Part shown: one piece after another, positions 12,370 to 23,671 of the stretch
Layout of the letters: each line of letters begins with the position of its first letter
How positions within the stretch are numbered: position 1 is the stretch's first letter
NCBI GenBank assembly: GCA_033398695.1
Contig: CM065810.1
Coordinates: 141,885,215-141,949,214 of the forward strand
Direction of reading: 5' to 3'
DNA: 64,000 nt
DNA from: Orobanche coerulescens
Taxonomy: Eukaryota; Streptophyta; Magnoliopsida; Lamiales; Orobanchaceae
Notes under the pieces: model-generated
The model's database searches: none
The model's input: the letters and a program-made list of their open reading frames with translations, nothing else
Told to the model about the DNA's origin: nothing
Made by a program: the position numbers and the translations under genes

Positions 12370-12381
12370 GCTCCGATACCA
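12370..12381 (-). other. Primer binding site of element C
   Basis: On minus, TGGTATCGGAGC lies a few bases inside the 5' LTR. It resembles the initiator methionine tRNA site used by plant LTR elements (usual form TGGTATCAGAGC). Confidence 0.75.
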
Positions 12382-12384
12382 ACT

Positions 12385-14791
12385 CGTAACACCCCAAACT
12401 AGGCGGATATTACGGTTGTGGACCCCGATCGGGACCCACCAGCGAATGAAAATGAATGAATTATACGGTAAATGTAGTACCGAACCACATTACAACATCA
12501 ATTACTCCGATGAGGAGTTTTATACAACGCACCTGTGATTAAATAGAATACATGTGTATTTTATGTGACGATAAAATACACAACACCGAATGAAATGAGT
12601 ATTCAAATTGAATGTCTCATGGAATAAATAAAGGAAACACAAATGATCGAATAAATGATCGAATGCATCGGGGCCCCCTACTAGTATCATCGACTCTCGC
12701 CACCGTGCTCTCCCGTGCTTTAGCCTTGCCATGACACGAAAAGCAGATCCCCAACGGGCCGGGCCATACGTAACAACAATCCTCAAGGGTTGAAAATACA
12801 CAATCATGATATATCCAAATTATGAATTATCCTGTCGAAACATACGCAATCAAACATGCTATATGAATCGACTAATCAATACGGCTCAAAGGAATGGCGC
12901 CACACTACGTCCGGGATGGAAATGTGTCCGTGCACAAGCCACCAACGATCAAACACGCGTGGTCTTGTACCTAATCAGTCTCACGAGCAATCGACTCGTG
13001 TGCACACCCAATGTGAGGCCACCAACCAACACACGACTATAATGTGCCCGACATGAAAATCCTACACATACCAACCGGCACGCCAAGATGACCCTAATGC
13101 CACAATATGACAAAAGTGACAATGAAAATGAATAATGACTCACCAAGATTGAATGATGGTGAAATGAATGATAGCTCAATGAAATGATCGGAACCGTCGT
13201 TCCTTATGACTGAGGTGATTAATTGACAATGACGAGTTTTGATACGATTAATACAATGATGAATGAGTTATGATTATGAATGAACAACGACAAAAGGAAT
13301 GAATATCCTTTTAACCGAGTAAGAATTAACTTACTCAATACCGATGATGAATGTCCGTCCACGAACAACGCCCTAAATGAAATATCGGTCGCTCGAACAA
13401 CCTTGAATAACACAATTACCAATAATCCGATCATTACGCAAATCAAAACGATCATAATCGACTCAAACGTCGACACAACGATATCCGAGCTCGAATGAAT
13501 CGAAACCAACTCCAAGATGAGTATTTCAAACCATCAAAACACTTTCAAGGATATCAATAATCCATTAGGAATCCATAACTCATGATTACAACAACATCAA
13601 TCGGAAAATCCCCAATTAATCAAGTCAACCCCAAGGGTTCTTGAAATAATTCCGAAAATAACCATTAAATCCGTAGGAATATGTTTATACAAGTTAGATA
13701 ATCCATAACTAACATATTCCAATGATAATCTAAGCTTACACGAAGAAATCGGAAGGAAAACCCCAAAATCCGAAATTCTAGATCCAAGAGATTAATACCT
13801 TTGATTCGATGTGATGAAGATGATGAAATGATGATCAATCCGAAAGATGAGCTTGAAGATGATGATTGATGATTACACCTCGAAGAATCCTCTCCGAATC
13901 GCTCGAAATCGCCCAAAACTACCGAAGGAATGAAATGAGATGAAAATGACGAACTCGACTAAATCGTCCAATTTATACTACCCAGGTTAGCGTGCGCTAG
14001 CTCCTTGTGCATAGCGTGCGCTAACGTGTAATTTGGGTAGTCCAAGACTCCACCGTCCGAACACGGTAGCGCGCGCTACGTACCTATTTGTAGCGTGCGC
14101 TACGGCTATACTACTAGCGTGCGCTAATATCCATTGTTAGCGTGCGCTAGCGAAATATTTGACGCCAAGATCGAGTCCGTAAAACTGTCGACCTCCGATC
14201 GGACCCCGATAGCGTGCGCTACAACCATTGTTTAGCGTGCGCTAATATATCGTTGCGTGACGCTAACAACAATGCATAGCGACGCTATGAATTAACCCGG
14301 CGATCCAAAGAGCCACCGGACTCAACTCGATCCGCCCTAGCGCCGCTACTCCACACATATAGCGTGCGCTACTACAACCCGTTAGCGCGCTACTTACCAC
14401 TCGTAGCGTGCGCTACAAATATTCTCACCGCACCCAAGACCTTCCGGATCGCAGCCAAGGTAGCCTTAGCGTGCGCTAAAGCTGAGCGGTAGCGTGCGCT
14501 ACCTATACCCAATTAGCGTACGCTAAAAGGAGTATGTAGCGTGCGCTACTCCTCAAGCACAGCTTGCAACGAAAATGACAATGATGATAAACACGGCACG
14601 AAACTCCAATCAGATTAGTGATGAATGACGATTGATACACGATACAATTACTCTGAATGATAAATACCATGACTGAATATGAGTGACAAATGATCAATGA
14701 TGAATGAGATTACTGAGTATCAATTACTGAATGATAATTACTGAGTGATAATTACTGAATGATAATTACTGAGTTACAACCGGGTATTACA
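12385..14791 (-). repeat. Element C 5' LTR
   Basis: The partner of 4791-7217. It has a minus TATA (13977-13971) and a palindrome array (13988-14548) in the promoter-upstream position. The terminal TG is CG here (12385-12386 on plus). Relative to the other LTR, CTG and CAG triplets are often replaced (ACTGG versus ATCGG, for example). Confidence 0.88.
13988..14548. repeat. Palindromic dodecamer array, element C 5' LTR
   Basis: The same array as in the 3' LTR, with mostly TAGCGTGCGCTA copies plus TAGCGCGCGCTA and decayed units (for example TGACGCTA). Its last copy at 14537-14548 is better preserved here than in the other LTR. Confidence 0.88.
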
Positions 14792-14796
14792 CAGAA

Positions 14797-16109
14797 TGTC
14801 AGTTTTTCATTTCTTTTCTCTCGTTTCTTCTTGGGGCGACGCAAAGGGGCAAATTCCTTCAACTTCCATCTGGAAATCTTTCGTATTCTTCCATGGTAGA
14901 ATCGAGCTATCATATCATAATCAGCATAATCATCCTTCATCATCCGAATTCAAGGTATTCCTCAGGAACCCTAACTTTGACGAATTTGGGGGTTTTTCGG
15001 GATTCTAGGGATTAGTTCCGAATTGTTCAATTATGTTACGATATTCTTTACTGATTGTTGTTATTGAGTGATTCCAAATCCATTTTCCTTGATTTTAATC
15101 CATGAATTATCAATACGAGGAGATTTTGCGTAAACCCTCGCCCGTATCGATTGATCGTTCATTATCGTAGTTTATAATCGGGGTTATGGGTGTATTCCAA
15201 TAGAGTATTATTGTCCGTTGGGACTGAACTATGTTGATCCTTCGTTTAGGAACCGTCGTTTTCCACCTGGACCGTTCATAGTCGTGTTTCACTTCCCTTT
15301 CTTCAAGAATGTCTCAAAGGCGAGTACTTTACATTTGTTTACATGTTCTAGTATTTGAATTATGGCTGTATCGTGGTTGTTGTGGATGGATATGTGTATG
15401 TTCACCTAGGGACGGTCCGACGGGGCCTCTAGGGATACTTATTGTCGTGAGTGTGCGTATCGCGAACTGTGGTTAACCACCCAGGGATGTCCGACGGGGC
15501 TCTGCGGGGTACGGTGGCCGTGAGTCTCGTACCAACGGTTAACTTTGAATTGTGATTTGTTGGAGATAATGTGTTTTGTGATTGTACATTGTAAATATTC
15601 CGGAATGTAAAATATTTTCTAAAATGACTTTTTGGCCCATATATTCATCTGATTAGAATGTAATTCAAATGGATTGTACTTGCACTAGCAGTTGTCGCTA
15701 ACCCCTTAAATGGGGGAAATACTTTTTGTATTTCAGGTATCGATCGTGGGGAGAAGTGAGCACTCGATCCGTATGAGGATGATGGGCAAACATGATACTG
15801 TCCAGTAGATGATCATTGGTGCTCTGTTTGTCGGTTATTATTGATGTCTTGTTTTGGGATTTCTGTATTATAAAATTGGTTTAAGTACTCGAGTACTTCC
15901 TGTCTGAATTTCTTAATGTTCTGTTCCCGTTTTGGGAAATGGATTTGATGTCAGATTTTATGTGTCGGGTTGTAGTCTTTTATTTGAATTGTCGTTTTAT
16001 TAATAATTGTTTGTCATTGTCGAATGTCTTTGATACGTTAGCCTGGTGGATTCCACAGTGAGGGGTCCACGGCGCTGTAATATGCCCTGAATGTCTTGGG
16101 GTTGTTACA
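14797..16109 (+). repeat. Element B 5' LTR, second part
   Basis: This continues the B LTR after element C. It carries the donor-like AAG/GTATTCC near 14955, AAAG/GCGAGT near 15322, two GC-rich cassettes (about 15405-15540), the GCTAACCCC hairpin and TTTCAG/GT near 15738, and the terminal block AGCCTGGTGG...GGCGCTGTAATAT ending at TTACA 16109. Confidence 0.88.
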
Positions 16110-16114
16110 GAATA

Positions 16115-16126
16115 TGGTATCGGAGC
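16115..16126 (+). other. Primer binding site of element B
   Basis: TGGTATCGGAGC, 5 bp after the 5' LTR. It is a near match to the initiator Met-tRNA site common to plant gypsy and copia elements. Confidence 0.8.
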
Positions 16127-16200
16127 TTAGGTTTATGGATACCTAGGCTGTCGGTTATTTGGGTCTAGTCAAGTGTCGTTTTTGGGACAGTATCAGTGCT

Positions 16201-16393
16201 ATGCCATCATCTCAGTACGCCGGTGCTCGTAAGTCTTTCCTAACTTGACTCGTTTCACCGTTCTGTTCTATTCCTGTCTTAGTATCTTGTTGCGTTTTGC
16301 GTTTGAATTGTACTTACCCATTACTTCTTCAGAATTCCTGCTGGTAGAGGACGCGGACGCGGTAGGGGACATGGCGCAGCCGATGGGGCGGCC
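16201..16393 (+). other. Element B gag leader with candidate short intron
   Basis: An ATG at 16201 opens MPSSQYAGA and runs into GCTC/GTAAGTC, a good GT donor at 16229. TTCTTCAG at 16325-16332 is a matching acceptor. After it the gag frame reads [11 protein letters not shown] before the ATG at 16394. Elements F and G have the same layout. In B the reading phase is off by one base, so the splice is inferred, not proven. Confidence 0.4.
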
Positions 16394-18694
16394 ATGTCCG
16401 ATCCCTCAGGAACTGATTCGGCGATGCCTTCTTTGTCGAACAGTGTTCCCCCTAGTTCCGGAGGTCAGCAGGACCAATCTGCTAGCTCCGGTAATACTAA
16501 TGAGAATGTTGGAGTGGCTAATATTTTGCAACAAGTAGCGAACCAGATGACGCTACTGACTCAGGCCATTCTGGTCGGCCAAGCTAATGCCAACCCGGTT
16601 CCGCCTACTGGATCAGGCAATGATAAGTTACTTCAGGACGTGATTCGTATCCGTCCTCTGCAGTTTGATGGTGCTTCCGTCCCTTCCGGTTGGGAGAACT
16701 GGCTATTCAAGATTGAGAAAGTATTTGAGACTGCTAATAGTTCTGAGGAGAGGAAAGTACCCATTGCTCAGTACTTCCTCGCCAAGGAGGCAGCAACGTG
16801 GTGGCAAGCGGTGAAACCGCATGACCAGGCAGCCACGTGGGCAGAGTTTCGGGATCTGATGGAAGATGAATTTTGTCCATGGCCAGTGAAAGAGGGGAGG
16901 ATCCGAGCCTTCTTTGAGGCTAAGACCCAAGATGTTCCTATTTCTCAAGCTATCAAAGACTACAATCAACAACTACATTATGTGAGAAACCAAGTCCGAG
17001 ATGAGCTTGACAAGATCCGCCACTTTGATATGCGAATGAAACCGAGGGTGCGCCACTACATGTCTGGTCTAGGGTGCATGACTTTAAAAGAGTATCAGAA
17101 TAAAGCGATGGCTTATGAGATGTTGTTTTCTGCGACAGAGACGGCAACCGAAGGAAAGAAGCAGAAGACCTCCGGTCAGTTTTCGGGAGGCAAGTCAGGA
17201 GGGTATCCGAAGGCTCAGTCTGGTTCGCGAGTCTTCGGGATTCAGTCGCCGTCAGTTGGGCGAGGAAACGGTTCTAGGTCTGCTCCTACCGGTTCCGTTC
17301 GTGGTCCTACGTGCTTCAATTGTAGTCGTCCGGGCCACATGATGAGTGAGTGTGATAGGCCTCCGATTCAGTATCTTGCTTGTGGTCGGATGGGTCATCG
17401 TGCTAAGTTTTGTACGGATGCAGCTCGGGCTCCAGTTACTCAGATATCAGCCCTAGCTGCGGGAGATCCGAGTGTGAATCAGGCACCGACAGTTCCTCAG
17501 CCGCAGCAGAGTTTTGGTAGAGGTCGAGGACGTGGGCAGCCTTCTAGAGGGGGAGCTTCTAGTGCGGGGTCTGTTCCGCCCCGAGTGTATGAGATGAGAC
17601 GAGCAGGAGATCCTGATGCGATGGTGGCTACAGGTACTGTCCACATCCTTGATCATCCTGTTTCCGTATTGTTCGATTCTGGTGCTACGCATTCTTTTAT
17701 ATCTATGGATTGTGTGCGTTGTCTGCATGTTGATTGCCTAGCTGCTTGTGAGCCTTTTGTTGTTAAACTTCCTAGTGGGTATAGCATCGTGGGGGATCGT
17801 GAGGTTAGATATTTTCCAGTGAGTATCGTGGGGAGGGTTTGGCCTTCTAATCTGATTGCGGTAGATATTAGAGATGAGGATTTGATTTTGGGTGAGGATT
17901 GGCTGGACCGTCATGGGGCGATCATGAATTATAGAACGAGGACTGTTTCGATGTTAGCCTCTGACGGTACGGAGCATTCTTTTGTGGGGCGTAAGCGGAG
18001 TAGCCAGAGATTACTGATCAGCGCCTTGAGTGCGGTGAGACTTCTTCGGGGAGGTTGCACGGGGTATTGGTGTTACGCCTTGAGATCGGGAGAAGGGGGA
18101 GTCGAGTTCTCGTCTATTCTGGTAGCGTGTGAGTATCCTGACGTATTTCCAGACGAGTTGCCGGGTTTGCCGCCGGACCGAGAGGTTGAGTTTACCGTCG
18201 ATTTAGAGCCGGGTGCAGCACCGATTTCTAAGAAGCCATACCATATGGTGCCCGCCGAGATGCTGGAGCTGAAGAAACAGTTGGGAGAGTTGATAGACAT
18301 GGGGTATATTCGACCGAGCGCTTCACCTTGGGGCGCACTGGACCTGTTTGTGAAGAAGAAGGATGGGTCACTTCGGTTGTGTATCGACTACCGAGAGTTG
18401 AACAAAGTGACCATCAAAAACAAGTATCCACTCCCGAGGATTGATGATTTGTTCAACCAACTGCAAGGAGCAACTGTGTTTTCGAAGATTGATTTGAGAT
18501 CGGGGTATTATCAGCTCCGAGTGAAGGACTCTGATATTCCGAAGACGGCCTTTCGGACAAGATACGGTCACTACGAGTTTGTGGTTATGCCTTTTGGGCT
18601 AAGCAACGCCCCAGTCGTGTTCATGAAGCTTATGAAAAAAGTCTTTATCGAGTACCTCGATAAGTGTGTGGTCATTTTTTCGATGACATCCTGA
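16394..18694 (+). pseudogene. Element B gag, protease and start of RT
   Basis: A 766-residue frame of the gag-pol polyprotein. Domains in order: Retrotrans_gag at about residues 84-190 ([28 protein letters not shown]); a zinc knuckle at about 307-320 ([14 protein letters not shown], complete CCHC); a second knuckle lacking its first Cys ([11 protein letters not shown]); protease with [11 protein letters not shown] at about 427-437; and RT from about 625 ([26 protein letters not shown]). The frame ends in VVIFSMTS because a base is gained or lost in a T-run at about 18675-18680, just before the catalytic Asp pair. The true N-terminus probably lies upstream in the RGRGRG-rich part. Inactive as it stands. 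Confidence 0.9.
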
Positions 18695-19614
18695 TTTACT
18701 CGAGGAACGAGGAGGAACACGCCCGTCATTTGCATATCGTGTTAGATATTTTGAGAACTCAGCATCTTTTTGCGAAGTTCTCAAAGTGTGAGTTTTGGTT
18801 ACGGGAGGTTATGTTTCTCGGTCATGTGATCTCGGCCGAGGGTGTTTGTGTGGACCCACATAAGGTAGAGGCAGTGTTGGATTGGGCGCCGCCCAAGAAC
18901 GTGAAGGAGGTCCGCAGTTTTCTGGGATTAGCCGGGTATTACCGTAGATTCGTCGAGGGGTTCTCTAAGCTCGCTCGACCGCTGACTCAGTTGTTACAGA
19001 AGTCAGATAAGTTTGTGTGGACCGATGAGAGGAAGAATAGTTTTGAGGAGTTGAAGAAGCGGTTGACGATCGCTCCTGTTTTGGCTTTACCGAGTGGTAA
19101 TGAGGGTTTCTCAGTTTTCAGTAATTCTTCGGGCCAAGGGCTCGGATGTGTACTTATGCAGCACGGGAGGACGATTGCCTATGCTTCCTGTCAGCTGAAA
19201 CCGTACGAGTTGAATTACCCTACACACGATCTTGAGTTGGCCGCAGTTGTATTTGCGTTGAAGATCTGGCATCATTACTTGTATGGCTCATCGTGTCAGA
19301 TTTTCAACGATCACAAGAGCCTGAAGTACATTTTTACGCAGAAGGAGATTAATATGAGACAGAGGAGATGGTTGGAGTTGATTAAGGATTACGATCTCGA
19401 GATCCTTTATCATCCGGGCAAGGCTAATGTGGTAGCAGATGCCTTGAGCCGGAAATCAGTATCGCTTCGGGCGCTTGAGTTACTTACGGCCCAGTCGGGA
19501 CTTCAGCGAGAGTTTATGAGGTTGAGCATTGAGGTTGTATTACCAGAGAGTTCTGGGCAGTTGCGTACACTTGAGATTTCGTCGTCTTTAGTCGACGACA
19601 TTAAGTCGGGATAG
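18664..19614 (+). pseudogene. Element B RT C-terminus and RNase H
   Basis: The frame-shifted continuation of pol. It opens with DDILIYS (catalytic Asp at 18682-18687), then [22 protein letters not shown] and RNase H. In RNase H the expected YSDASG reads [10 protein letters not shown], so the first catalytic Asp is Asn. [12 protein letters not shown] and [17 protein letters not shown] follow. A TAG near 19612 ends it where relatives continue. Confidence 0.88.
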
Positions 19615-21048
19615 TTAGAGGACCCAATGTTTATTCAGCTTCGAGAGAGTGTAGGGAAGGGGAAACCCCCGGGATTCGTTATTCATGAGGACGATGTGTT
19701 GAGATTCCGAGGTCGGTTGTGTGTTCCGAACGACTCGGGATTGAGACAGAGTATTATGCGAGAGGCTCACGCATCACCTTACTCAGTCCATCCGGGCTCG
19801 AGTAAAATGTATAAATATTTGAGGAAAAATTTGTGGTGGAACGATATGAAGAAGGAGGTAGTTCAGTTTGTGGCTAAGTGTTTGACTTGTCAGCAAGTCA
19901 AGATTGAGCATCAGCGGCCAGTTGGGTTGTTGAAACCACTTCCCGTCCCGGAGTGGAAGTAGGAGGATATCTCTATGGATTTTGTCACGGGTTTGCCGAG
20001 GACGAAGACTGGTATGAATATGGTGTGGGTGATTGTAGACCGACTGACTAAGTCGGCGCATTTTCTGGGCATCAAGGAAACTTGGGGTCCAGAAAAGTTG
20101 GCTCGTGTTTTTATCGCACAAATAGTGAGACTTCATGGTACGCCGAAGACCATTATTTCGGACAAAGATGGCCGATTTGTATCGCATTTTTAGCAGGCGG
20201 TACATAAGGCATTGGGGACACAGTTACGTTTGAGCACTTCGTTCCATCCCCAGACCGATGGGCAGTCGGAACGTACCATCCAGACGTTCGAGGATTTATT
20301 GTGCGCGTGTGCGTTAGACTGGAGTAGTGACTGGGAGGAGCATTTGGCCTTAATTGAGTTTACTTATAATAATAGCTGGCACGCATCGATTAAGATGGCA
20401 CCGTATGAGGAACTTTATGGCCGACGTTGCCAATCGCCGATATGTTGGGATGAGCCGTCCGATCTAGCTCGCACCGAGCCAGACCTTTTGTTAGAGACGA
20501 GGGAGAAAGTTGAATTGATTAGAAAGAGAATGTTGGCTGCTCAGAGTCGACAAAAGTCTTATGCGGATGTTAGGCGTCGACCTTTGGAATTTGAGGTGGG
20601 AGATCATGTTCTGTTGAGAGTGTCTCCGACGAAGGGAGTTTTCCGTTTTAGGAAAAAGGGGAAGCTCAGCCCGAGGTATATTGGGCCTTTCGAGATATTG
20701 GAGAGAGTCGGTGAGTTGGCATACCGTTTGGCTTTACCTCCGTCGCTGAGTCATGTTCATAGCGTATTTCACGTTTCCCAGTTGAGGAAGTACGTTCCGA
20801 ACCCGTCCCACATTATTGATTTTGGAGACGTGGAGATCGAGAAGGATGTTACGTTTGAGGAGAGGCCCATCAAGATTTTGGAGCGTCGAGACAAACAGTT
20901 AAGGCACAAAACCATTCCTTTGGTTAAGGTGCAATGGTCGAGACACGGAGTAGAAGAAGCGACGTGGGGGTTAGAGGAGGATATGCATTCGAGGCACCCC
21001 GAGTGTTTCTTAAGTTTCAGGACGAAACTTTATTTTAGAGGGGGAGAA
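19615..21048 (+). pseudogene. Element B integrase with chromodomain-like tail
   Basis: Three frame segments in the same phase, separated by in-frame TAGs near 19960 (after PEWK) and 20191 (after FVSHF). It shows the zinc-binding region ending CLTCQQVKIEH, core motifs VIVDRLTKSAHF, SDKDGRF and QSERTIQTFEDLL (DDE), then the C-terminal domain GDHVLLRVSP and KLSPRYIGPFEILERVG. After HSVFHVSQLRKY comes a chromodomain-like end with VKVQWSRHGVEEATWGLEEDM. This tail supports a chromovirus assignment. The inverted repeat AAGTTTC...GAAACTT (21012-21030) and a PPT AGAGGGGGAGAA (21037-21048) close it. Confidence 0.88.
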
Positions 21049-21544
21049 TGTAATATCCATAACTTTCCATTTTTACCAGTTTCCATTTTTGGTGTATGTC
21101 TATTTTTATCAACTCGCTTGTAACCGTTTCGAGATTTTGAATCTACTTTATTCTTGGAGTTTTTCCATTTGGACGAGTTTTGGTGATGTTTTCACGTGAT
21201 TTCATTTTATGATATGTTTTGCCGTATGAACATTCGATTCTCGTAAAACTCGTTCGTTTTCGTTGTTTCTTGGTTTGTACAAGTTTGTATGATTGAGTTG
21301 GTCGTATGGAGACTTTCGGTTCGTTGATCCGACGTCGTTTCGTGATTTTCGGTCACTTGGGCCATTTTTGTAATTTCCTAATAGTTTAGGGAATCCCATT
21401 TTCGTTGTCGCATTTCGGACCCTCCGGTGATCGGAATTGTATTTTCCTTCAGCGCTTAGCTCCATCGTCTTGTATGCTTCGTGTTTATGTTTCTGGATTC
21501 TGGTCTTGTCATGCGTTTCGTGTATTGTACCTTCGACAGCAGCA

Positions 21545-21569
21545 TACTGCTGATGTGACATCAGCAGTA
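21545..21569. repeat. Perfect 11-bp inverted repeat upstream of array, element B
   Basis: TACTGCTGATG / TGA / CATCAGCAGTA, an 11-bp stem with a 3-nt loop. The 5' LTR has the same structure at 4553-4577. Confidence 0.75.
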
Positions 21570-21586
21570 CTGAACTGCTGCGTAGG

Positions 21587-21745
21587 TAGCGCACGCTACT
21601 CCTGTTACCTTGCGTGTGCTACCGATGTGCAGTTAGCGTACGCTAACTCGCTATTGTTAGCGTGCGCTAGCGAGTGGTAGCAGTAGCTACTGGACCGGTT
21701 ACAACCCCGTTAGCGCGCGCTATATATGATAGTTAGCGTGCGCTA
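21587..21745. repeat. Palindromic dodecamer array, element B 3' LTR
   Basis: Copies run from TAGCGCACGCTA (21587-21598) to TAGCGTGCGCTA (21734-21745), just upstream of the TATATATA promoter region. Confidence 0.85.
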
Positions 21746-23099
21746 ACTTCACATTTTATATATATCAGCGGGCAGTCCAGAATGTCAGATTTCCATTCCT
21801 ATTCTCTCGTTTCTTCTTGGGCGACGCAAAGGGGCAAATTCCTTCAACTTCTATCCGGGAATCTTTCGTATTCTTCCACGGTAGAATCGAGCTATCATAT
21901 CATAATCAGCATAATCATCCTTCATCAACCGAATTCAAGGTATTCCTCAGGAACCCTAACTTTGACGAATTTGGGGGTTTTTCGGGATTCTAGGGATTAG
22001 TTCCGAATTGTTCAATTATGTTACGATATTCCTTACTGATTGTTGTTATTGAGTGATTCCAAATCCATTTTCCTTGATTTTAATCCGTGAATTATCAATA
22101 CGGGGAGATTTTGCGTAAACCCTCGCCCGTATCGATTGATCGTTCATTATCGTAGTTTATAATCGGGGTTATGGGTGTATTCCAATAGAGTATTGTTGTC
22201 TGTTGGGACTGAACTATGTTGATCCTTCGTTTAGGAACCGTCGTTTTCCACCCGGACCGTTCGTAGTCGTGTATCACTTCCGTTTCTTCAAGAATGTCTC
22301 AAAGGCGAGTACTTTACATTTGTTTACATGTTCTAGTATTTGAATTATGGCTGTATCGTGGTTGTTGTGGATGGATATCTGTATGTTCACCTAGGGACGG
22401 TCCGACGGGGCCTCTAGGGATACGTATTGCCGTGAGTGTGCGTATCGCGAACTGTGGTTAGCCACCCAGGGATGTCCGACGGGGCTCTGCGAGGTACGGT
22501 GGCCGTGAGTCTCGTACCAACGGTTAACTTTGAATTGTGATTTGTTGGAGATAATGTGTTTTGTGATTGTACATTGTAAATATTCCGGAATATAAAATGT
22601 TTTCTAAAATGACTTTTTGGCGTATATATTCATCTGATTAGAATGTAATTCAAATGGATTGTACTTGCACTAGCAGTTGTCGCTAACCCCTTAAATGGGG
22701 GAAATACTTTTTGCATTTCAGGTATCGATCGTGGGGACAAGCGAGCACTCGAGCCGTATGAGGATGATGGGCAAGCATGATACTATCCAGTAGATGATCA
22801 TTGGTGTTCTGTCTGTCGGTTATTATTGATGCCTTGTTTTGGGATTTCTGTATTATAAAATTGGTTTAAGTACTTGAGTACTTCCTGTCTGAATTTGTTA
22901 ATGTTGTGTTCCCGTTTTGGGAAATGGATTTGATGTCAGATTTTATGTGTCGGGTTGTAGTCTTTTATTTGAATTGTCATTTTATTAATGATTGTTTGTC
23001 GATTTCGAATGTCTTTGATACGTTAGCCTGGTGGATTCTACAGTGAGGGGTCCACGGCGCTGTAATATGCCCTGAATGTCTTGGGGGTCTTACAACAGC

Positions 23100-23671
23100 T
23101 ACCAAATCTGCCCCTCAATTGTTGGGGAATGGACTCCCTTAGTCGTATTGGAAGTGTGCTGGGGAAGCCATTGTATGCTGATGAATGCACTTCAAATCAG
23201 ACTAGAATATCATATGCAAGAATGCTGATAGAAATAGATGTCACACAGCCTATGAAGTATGAGGTGCAGATTGAAGGAGAAGATGGGAGAAAAGTGATGC
23301 AAAAGGTAGTGTATAATTGTGTTCCTCCGTATTGTAAGAAGTGTCAACTAGCAGGTCATGATTGCAACTGGAAACCAAAAAATTTCATTCCTCATAAACA
23401 GCCTAAACAGGAATGGCAGCCAAAGAAACATGCACAAGCACTAGAGGCTACTACAGTTCAACCACATATTGAGGAAGCTATAGAGAAAATCAATGGCAAA
23501 TGAATGGTGGAGACATGGACAGTGCCAAAGAAAACATCCCCAAAAATATTAGTAAAGGAAGGCAAGAGTGATGAAGTTAGGATTGGAAACACATACTGTA
23601 TGCTATCAAGTATGGGAGGAGAAGGAGATACAGCTGAAGAGGGCGGGGACCTTATCCCCTCTGTTGGGAAA
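23100..23671 (+). pseudogene. LINE ORF1, C-terminal part with Cys/His knuckle
   Basis: This resumes the DUF4283 protein after element B: LPNLPLNCWGMDSLSRIGS, then ISYARMLIEIDV and PPYCKKCQLAGHDC, a CCHC-like knuckle of plant LINE ORF1 proteins. The first frame stops near 23503 and a further downstream stretch stays codon-like to the ORF2 start. It is probably an RNA-binding chaperone fragment and is not functional, because the N-terminal half is separated and frameshifted. Confidence 0.82.

Larger units (their letters stand above)
4791..14791 (-). mobile_element. Element C, Tekay-type Ty3/gypsy on the minus strand
   Basis: A 10.0-kb LTR element with perfect 5-bp TSDs CAGAA at 4786-4790 and 14792-14796. 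On the minus strand the order is 5' LTR (14791-12385), PBS, gag, protease, RT, RNase H, integrase, PPT and 3' LTR (7217-4791). It lies inside the 5' LTR of element B, so it is the youngest layer of this nest. The coding frames are broken in gag, protease and near the RNase H end. Confidence 0.92.
4057..23094 (+). mobile_element. Element B, Tekay-type Ty3/gypsy, carrying nested element C
   Basis: A complete LTR element: 5' LTR in two pieces (4057-4790, 14797-16109), PBS, gag-pol, PPT and 3' LTR (21049-23094). TSDs are ACAAC (4052-4056) and ACAGC (23095-23099), one mismatch. The clade is inferred from the long LTRs, the RT and integrase wording, and a chromodomain-like tail after integrase. It sits inside LINE ORF1. 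Confidence 0.9.
21049..23094 (+). repeat. Element B 3' LTR
   Basis: An uninterrupted 2046-bp LTR that serves as reference for the broken 5' copy. Parts: inverted repeat (21545-21569), palindrome array (21587-21745), TATATATA near 21757, AAG/GTATTCC (21939/21940), AAAG/GCGAGT (21304 bp-equivalent site at 22304/22305), cassettes about 22389-22525, GCTAACCCC hairpin from 22683, TTTCAG/GT (22721/22722), and terminal block from about 23025. Confidence 0.9.

Noticed and set aside
13665..13916. Ser-rich minus-strand frame in element C LTR (also 6023-6400)
   Set aside because: It lies in the transcribed leader of the LTR and the two copies differ by frameshifting indels. The Ser run comes from a GATGAT-type repeat.
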